Source of the DNA: Sphingomonas gellani
GTDB lineage: Bacteria; Pseudomonadota; Alphaproteobacteria; Sphingomonadales; Sphingomonadaceae
Assembly: GCF_900110035.1 (NCBI RefSeq)
Contig: NZ_FOCF01000002.1
Span: forward strand, 62,001-126,000
Reading direction: 5' to 3'
Length of the DNA stretch: 64,000 bases
Within the stretch, counting starts at the first letter, position 1, and each line of letters opens with the position of its first letter. Below the pieces are notes generated by a model. It ran no database searches, was not told the DNA's origin, and worked only from the letters and a program-made list of their open reading frames with translations. Made by a program: the position numbers and the translations under genes. This document shows positions 60,805-64,000 of the stretch, in pieces.

Positions 60805-62451
60805 ATGGCAACCATGATCCTTCCCGCTGACTCGGCGGCGGGCACGCGCCCTGGTGGTCCGCGCCTTGACGGGCATCTTCATCCGGCCGGCCGCTGGGTA
60901 TTCCTGGCGGTGCTGGTCGGCGGGCTGATCTATGCCGGGGTCAGCATCCTGACCGACACGCAGCAGGTCGGGGAGAGGCTGGCGACCGGCGTGTTCCTGT
61001 TCCTGGGGCTGGCGCTGCTCATCGCGCTGGCGTTCGAATTCGTGAACGGTTTCCACGACACCGCCAATGCCGTGGCGACGGTGATCTACACCCACGCCCT
61101 GCCCGCGCCGGTCGCGGTGGTTTGGTCGGGGGCGTTCAACTTCCTGGGCGTGCTGACCTCTTCGGGTGCGGTGGCGTACTCGATCATCACGCTGTTGCCG
61201 GTGGACCTGATCCTGCATGTCGGCAGCGCCAGCGGCTATGCGATGATCTTCGCCCTGCTGGTCGCGGCGATCCTGTGGAACCTGGCGACATGGGCGGCGG
61301 GGTTGCCCAACTCGTCCAGCCACGCGCTGATCGGATCGATCCTGGGTGTCGGCATCGCGAACCAGCTGTTGTCACCGGTCGCTGGCGGGGCGTCGGGCGT
61401 TGCATGGGGTCAGGTGGAAAAGGTGCTGTCCGCGCTGTTGTTCAGTCCGTTGATCGGGTTCGGGGGCGCGCTGATCCTGTTGCTGCTGATGAAACGTTTC
61501 GTCCGCGATCCGGCGATGTACCGGGAGCCGAGGGGCGACCAGCCGCCGCCCAAGGGTATTCGCGCGCTGCTGATCCTGACCTGCACCGGCGTCAGCTTTG
61601 CGCATGGCAGCAACGACGGGCAAAAGGGCATGGGCCTGATCATGCTGATCCTGATCGGCTGTGCGCCCACCGCCTACGCCCTGAACCGCACCGTGCCCGA
61701 AAGCGCCACACCCGTGTTCATGGCGGTGGCGGCACAGGCGGAATCGGCATTCGATCGGGTCGCGGTGAAACGCCCGGACAGCCTGGTCGAAGCACGCGAC
61801 ACGCTGACGCGCGGCATTGCAACGCGCAAGGTCGACAACCGGGCGGTGTATGGCGCCCTGGCCACCGTGTCGCACGATGTCGGCAGCCGCATCGGCAGCT
61901 ACGGATCGCTGGGTCGGGTGCCGGCGGCGGCGACGCCGAACCTGCGTGGCGACATGTACCTGGTGCTGGACGCGACCCGCATGGTGGTGGCCGACAAGGG
62001 CGCCCAAGGCCGCTTCTCCGCGTTGGAGGTCAAGCGGATGCAGGCCTATGCCGGGCAGCTGGAACAGGGCACGCGCTATATCCCGATTTGGGTCAAGGTG
62101 ACGGTTGCGCTGGCGCTGGGGCTGGGCACCATGGTCGGATGGAAGCGGATCGTGGTCACGGTGGGCGAGAAGATCGGCAAGAGCCACCTGACCTATGGCA
62201 TGGGCGCGTCGGCGGAGCTGATGGCGGCTGGCACGATCCTGTTGGCGGACCGGTTCGGCCTGCCGGTGTCGACCACTCATATCCTGTCGTCCGGCGTGGC
62301 AGGGGCCTCCGTCGCGAACGGCGCGGGGGTGCAGCATCGCACGCTGCGCGCGATGGCGCTGGCCTGGTTCATGACCCTGCCGGTGGCGATGCTGTTGTCG
62401 GGCGTGTTGTACTGGCTGTTGCTCGCCGGCGTCCGCGCGCTGGGGCTGTAG
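60805..62451 (+). CDS. pit: PiT-family inorganic phosphate transporter
   Basis: This 548-residue membrane protein is a proton- or sodium-coupled low-affinity phosphate importer. The family signatures are EFVNGFHDTANAVATVIYTHAL, LPNSSSHALIGSILG, FAHGSNDGQKGMGLIML and GLPVSTTHILSSGVAGAS. A central soluble insert of roughly 130 residues (near VFMAVAAQAESAFDRVAVKRP to QGTRYIPIWVK) separates the two membrane halves. The start is ATG 60805; a downstream ATG at 60814 is also possible. No phoU-like gene lies next to it. Confidence 0.93.
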   Translation: MATMILPADSAAGTRPGGPRLDGHLHPAGRWVFLAVLVGGLIYAGVSILTDTQQVGERLATGVFLFLGLALLIALAFEFVNGFHDTANAVATVIYTHALPAPVAVVWSGAFNFLGVLTSSGAVAYSIITLLPVDLILHVGSASGYAMIFALLVAAILWNLATWAAGLPNSSSHALIGSILGVGIANQLLSPVAGGASGVAWGQVEKVLSALLFSPLIGFGGALILLLLMKRFVRDPAMYREPRGDQPPPKGIRALLILTCTGVSFAHGSNDGQKGMGLIMLILIGCAPTAYALNRTVPESATPVFMAVAAQAESAFDRVAVKRPDSLVEARDTLTRGIATRKVDNRAVYGALATVSHDVGSRIGSYGSLGRVPAAATPNLRGDMYLVLDATRMVVADKGAQGRFSALEVKRMQAYAGQLEQGTRYIPIWVKVTVALALGLGTMVGWKRIVVTVGEKIGKSHLTYGMGASAELMAAGTILLADRFGLPVSTTHILSSGVAGASVANGAGVQHRTLRAMALAWFMTLPVAMLLSGVLYWLLLAGVRALGL

Positions 62452-62627
62452 TTTCGGGCGAAGCTGCCCAGCGGCCCGCGCGCGATGCCCATGTCCTGCT
62501 ATCGTAGACGTTCGGCGCTGCGACACGACGCACACGCATTTGCCCACCAGTGACCGGCTCGGTTAAGCCGCTTCGCTCAGCGTAGAAAGCAACCGGGCGA
62601 GCGCGCCGTGCACGCCCGCCTGGATAG

Positions 62628-64000
62628 TCAGCGCGCGAGCAGCACGCGTGCCTGGCCCGCGATCTGCGCCAGCATCGCCGCGCCGGGTTGCGTGGCCGCA
62701 CGGGCACGCGAAACCAGCCCGCGGAACTGCGCCACTCGTCCGGCATGGGTGTCGAGCCATGCCTCCACCGCGGCGCCCGGATCGGCGGCGGCGTGGCGGG
62801 CGAGGAAGTCGAGCCGCAACTGCTGGAAATCGCGCGCCAGTCCGCCGAGCAGCAGACGCTCCCACGGGTCGCTGGAGCCGATCCGCGCGGCCGTGGCCTG
62901 TGCCCAGTCCAGCCCCAGCGCGTGACCCAGCCGGGTAAAGGCGCGGGTCAGCACCGCCTCGTCCTGGCCGAGCCGCTGGCCGAGATCGGCCAGGCCGACC
63001 CCGCCGTCCATCTCGAACAGGCGCACCACGCGCGCGGCGAGGTCGGTCGGTGCGCCGGCGGTGGCAAGCGCCGTCGTGATGCGGCCGCTGTGCGCGCGGG
63101 CCTCGTCCAGCAGCAGCGTGTCGAGTCCGGCTTGCAGCTTGGCGATACCGGGCCGCAGCCGCGCCAGCGCCGCATCGGGAGAGGTGCCGGCCGGCACCGC
63201 GCGCAGCAGATCGGCGATCTGCGATCCCGTGCCCGCCGCGATCTCGTCGAACAAGGCGATCCGTGCCGCCTCCGGCATCGCTGTGCGCTCAACCTCCGCC
63301 CATAGCGGCTGGAGATCGAACAAGCGTTCCGCGACCACGAACATCGCGGCCAGGTCGCCGAGCGAGGCGCCTTCCTCCTCGGCCACGTCGAAAGGTTGAA
63401 GGACGCCCAGCCGGTTGACGATGCGGTTGGCCAGCTTGGTCGCGACGATCTCTCCGCGCAGGCGATGCTCATCAATCGCGGGGCCGAACGCCTCGCGCAT
63501 GGCGCGCGGAAATGCGGCGTGGAGGTCGTCGCGCAGCGCCGGATCGGCACCCAGGCCGGCTGTCTCGATCGCGTCCTGCAGCGCCAGCTTCGCGGTGGCG
63601 AGCAGCACGGACAGTTCGGGCCGGGTCAGCCCGGCGCCCTCCTGGCCACGACGCAACAGGTCGTCGTTGCCGGACAATCCCTCCACGCGGCGGTCCAGGC
63701 GGCCGGTGCCCTCGAACATCTCGATCAGGCGCACATAGCTGGGCATGGCGCGCGCGCCGTCCCGCTCCGCGATAGACAGCGCCAGCGTCTGGAGCCGGTT
63801 GTCCTCCAGCACCAGATGCGCGACGTCGTCGGTCATCGCGGCGAGCAGGGCGTTGCGATCCGCCTCCGCCAGCCGGCCCTCGATCATTTCGCGATTCAGC
63901 GCGATCTTGATGTTGACCTCGTTGTCCGAACAATCGACGCCCGCCGAATTGTCGATGAAGTCGGTGTTGATGCGGCCGCCGCGTCCGGCAAAGGCGATGC
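62628..64000 (-). CDS. NAD-specific glutamate dehydrogenase (large GdhZ type), C-terminal part
   Basis: This is the C-terminal portion, about 457 codons, of a large glutamate dehydrogenase of roughly 1,550-1,600 residues. It oxidises glutamate to 2-oxoglutarate and ammonia. The edge shows FAGRGGRINTDFIDNSAGVDCSDNEV, part of the catalytic core typical of the large bacterial enzyme, followed by MIEGRLAEADRNALLAAMTDDVAHLVLEDN and the helical C-terminal domain. The gene continues past the right edge. It would drain glutamate from amino-acid catabolism, including that of the D-glutamate-type island further left. Confidence 0.93.
   Translation of the reverse strand, partial: IAFAGRGGRINTDFIDNSAGVDCSDNEVNIKIALNREMIEGRLAEADRNALLAAMTDDVAHLVLEDNRLQTLALSIAERDGARAMPSYVRLIEMFEGTGRLDRRVEGLSGNDDLLRRGQEGAGLTRPELSVLLATAKLALQDAIETAGLGADPALRDDLHAAFPRAMREAFGPAIDEHRLRGEIVATKLANRIVNRLGVLQPFDVAEEEGASLGDLAAMFVVAERLFDLQPLWAEVERTAMPEAARIALFDEIAAGTGSQIADLLRAVPAGTSPDAALARLRPGIAKLQAGLDTLLLDEARAHSGRITTALATAGAPTDLAARVVRLFEMDGGVGLADLGQRLGQDEAVLTRAFTRLGHALGLDWAQATAARIGSSDPWERLLLGGLARDFQQLRLDFLARHAAADPGAAVEAWLDTHAGRVAQFRGLVSRARAATQPGAAMLAQIAGQARVLLAR

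Noticed and set aside
1..64000. CRISPR arrays, rRNA, prophage and integrase genes
   Set aside because: No regularly spaced repeats, rRNA-like sequence, phage structural proteins or integrase motifs were seen on reading both strands.

Overview
The window is a GC-rich, densely packed bacterial chromosome segment. Short gaps, frequent ATGA overlaps, TonB-receptor-fed catabolic genes, an rpoN-lptBAC-rnd cluster, a lepB-rnc-era cluster and an NAD-type glutamate dehydrogenase all point to an alphaproteobacterium of the Sphingomonas type (Sphingomonadales). No prophage, CRISPR array, rRNA or intact insertion sequence was seen.

Layout. 1-7.8 kb: an EmrAB-type drug efflux pair (emrB is cut by the window edge), an ECF sigma factor, an OPT-family transporter, a tiny DUF5670 membrane protein, homoserine dehydrogenase and two small secreted proteins of unknown role. 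7.8-22.3 kb: a catabolic island. Eight genes read leftward (membrane-anchored serine hydrolase, DgcA/dipeptide-epimerase-like enolase, POT peptide symporter, TonB receptor, DgcN/DUF1611 protein, YkvI-like transporter and two more serine hydrolases). An XRE-cupin regulator and a secreted membrane dipeptidase read rightward from the same promoter region. This looks like a full import, hydrolysis and racemisation route for D-glutamate or D-amino-acid-containing peptides, and it is the best candidate for a poorly described system here. 22.4-28.8 kb: a chemoreceptor, the helicase and exonuclease of the ligase-associated DNA repair set (the ligase and phosphoesterase are missing), and a GAF protein.

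28.8-35.9 kb: rnd-lptC-lptA-lptB-rpoN followed by a GH16 glucanase, then TerC and a Gly-rich double cold-shock protein with a strong terminator. 35.9-45.8 kb: mostly core metabolism and housekeeping (RarD, enoyl-CoA hydratase, glutathione reductase, Pgi, LepB-Rnc-Era, a sirtuin). 45.9-53.9 kb: RecN, BamD, mannose-6-phosphate isomerase, SecF-SecD-YajC and a tRNA-Pro(GGG). 53.9-55.1 kb: a small accessory patch behind the tRNA. 55.1-64 kb: pseudoazurin, an ABC exporter whose permease is fused to an M1-type peptidase, a DUF3617 protein, a PiT phosphate transporter and the C-terminal part of NAD-glutamate dehydrogenase.

How they connect. Outer-membrane and envelope biogenesis is well represented (LptABC, BamD, SecDF-YajC, LepB). 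The peptide island would feed glutamate towards enzymes such as the glutamate dehydrogenase at the right edge; that link is inference. All family assignments come from reading the translated sequence without database searches.
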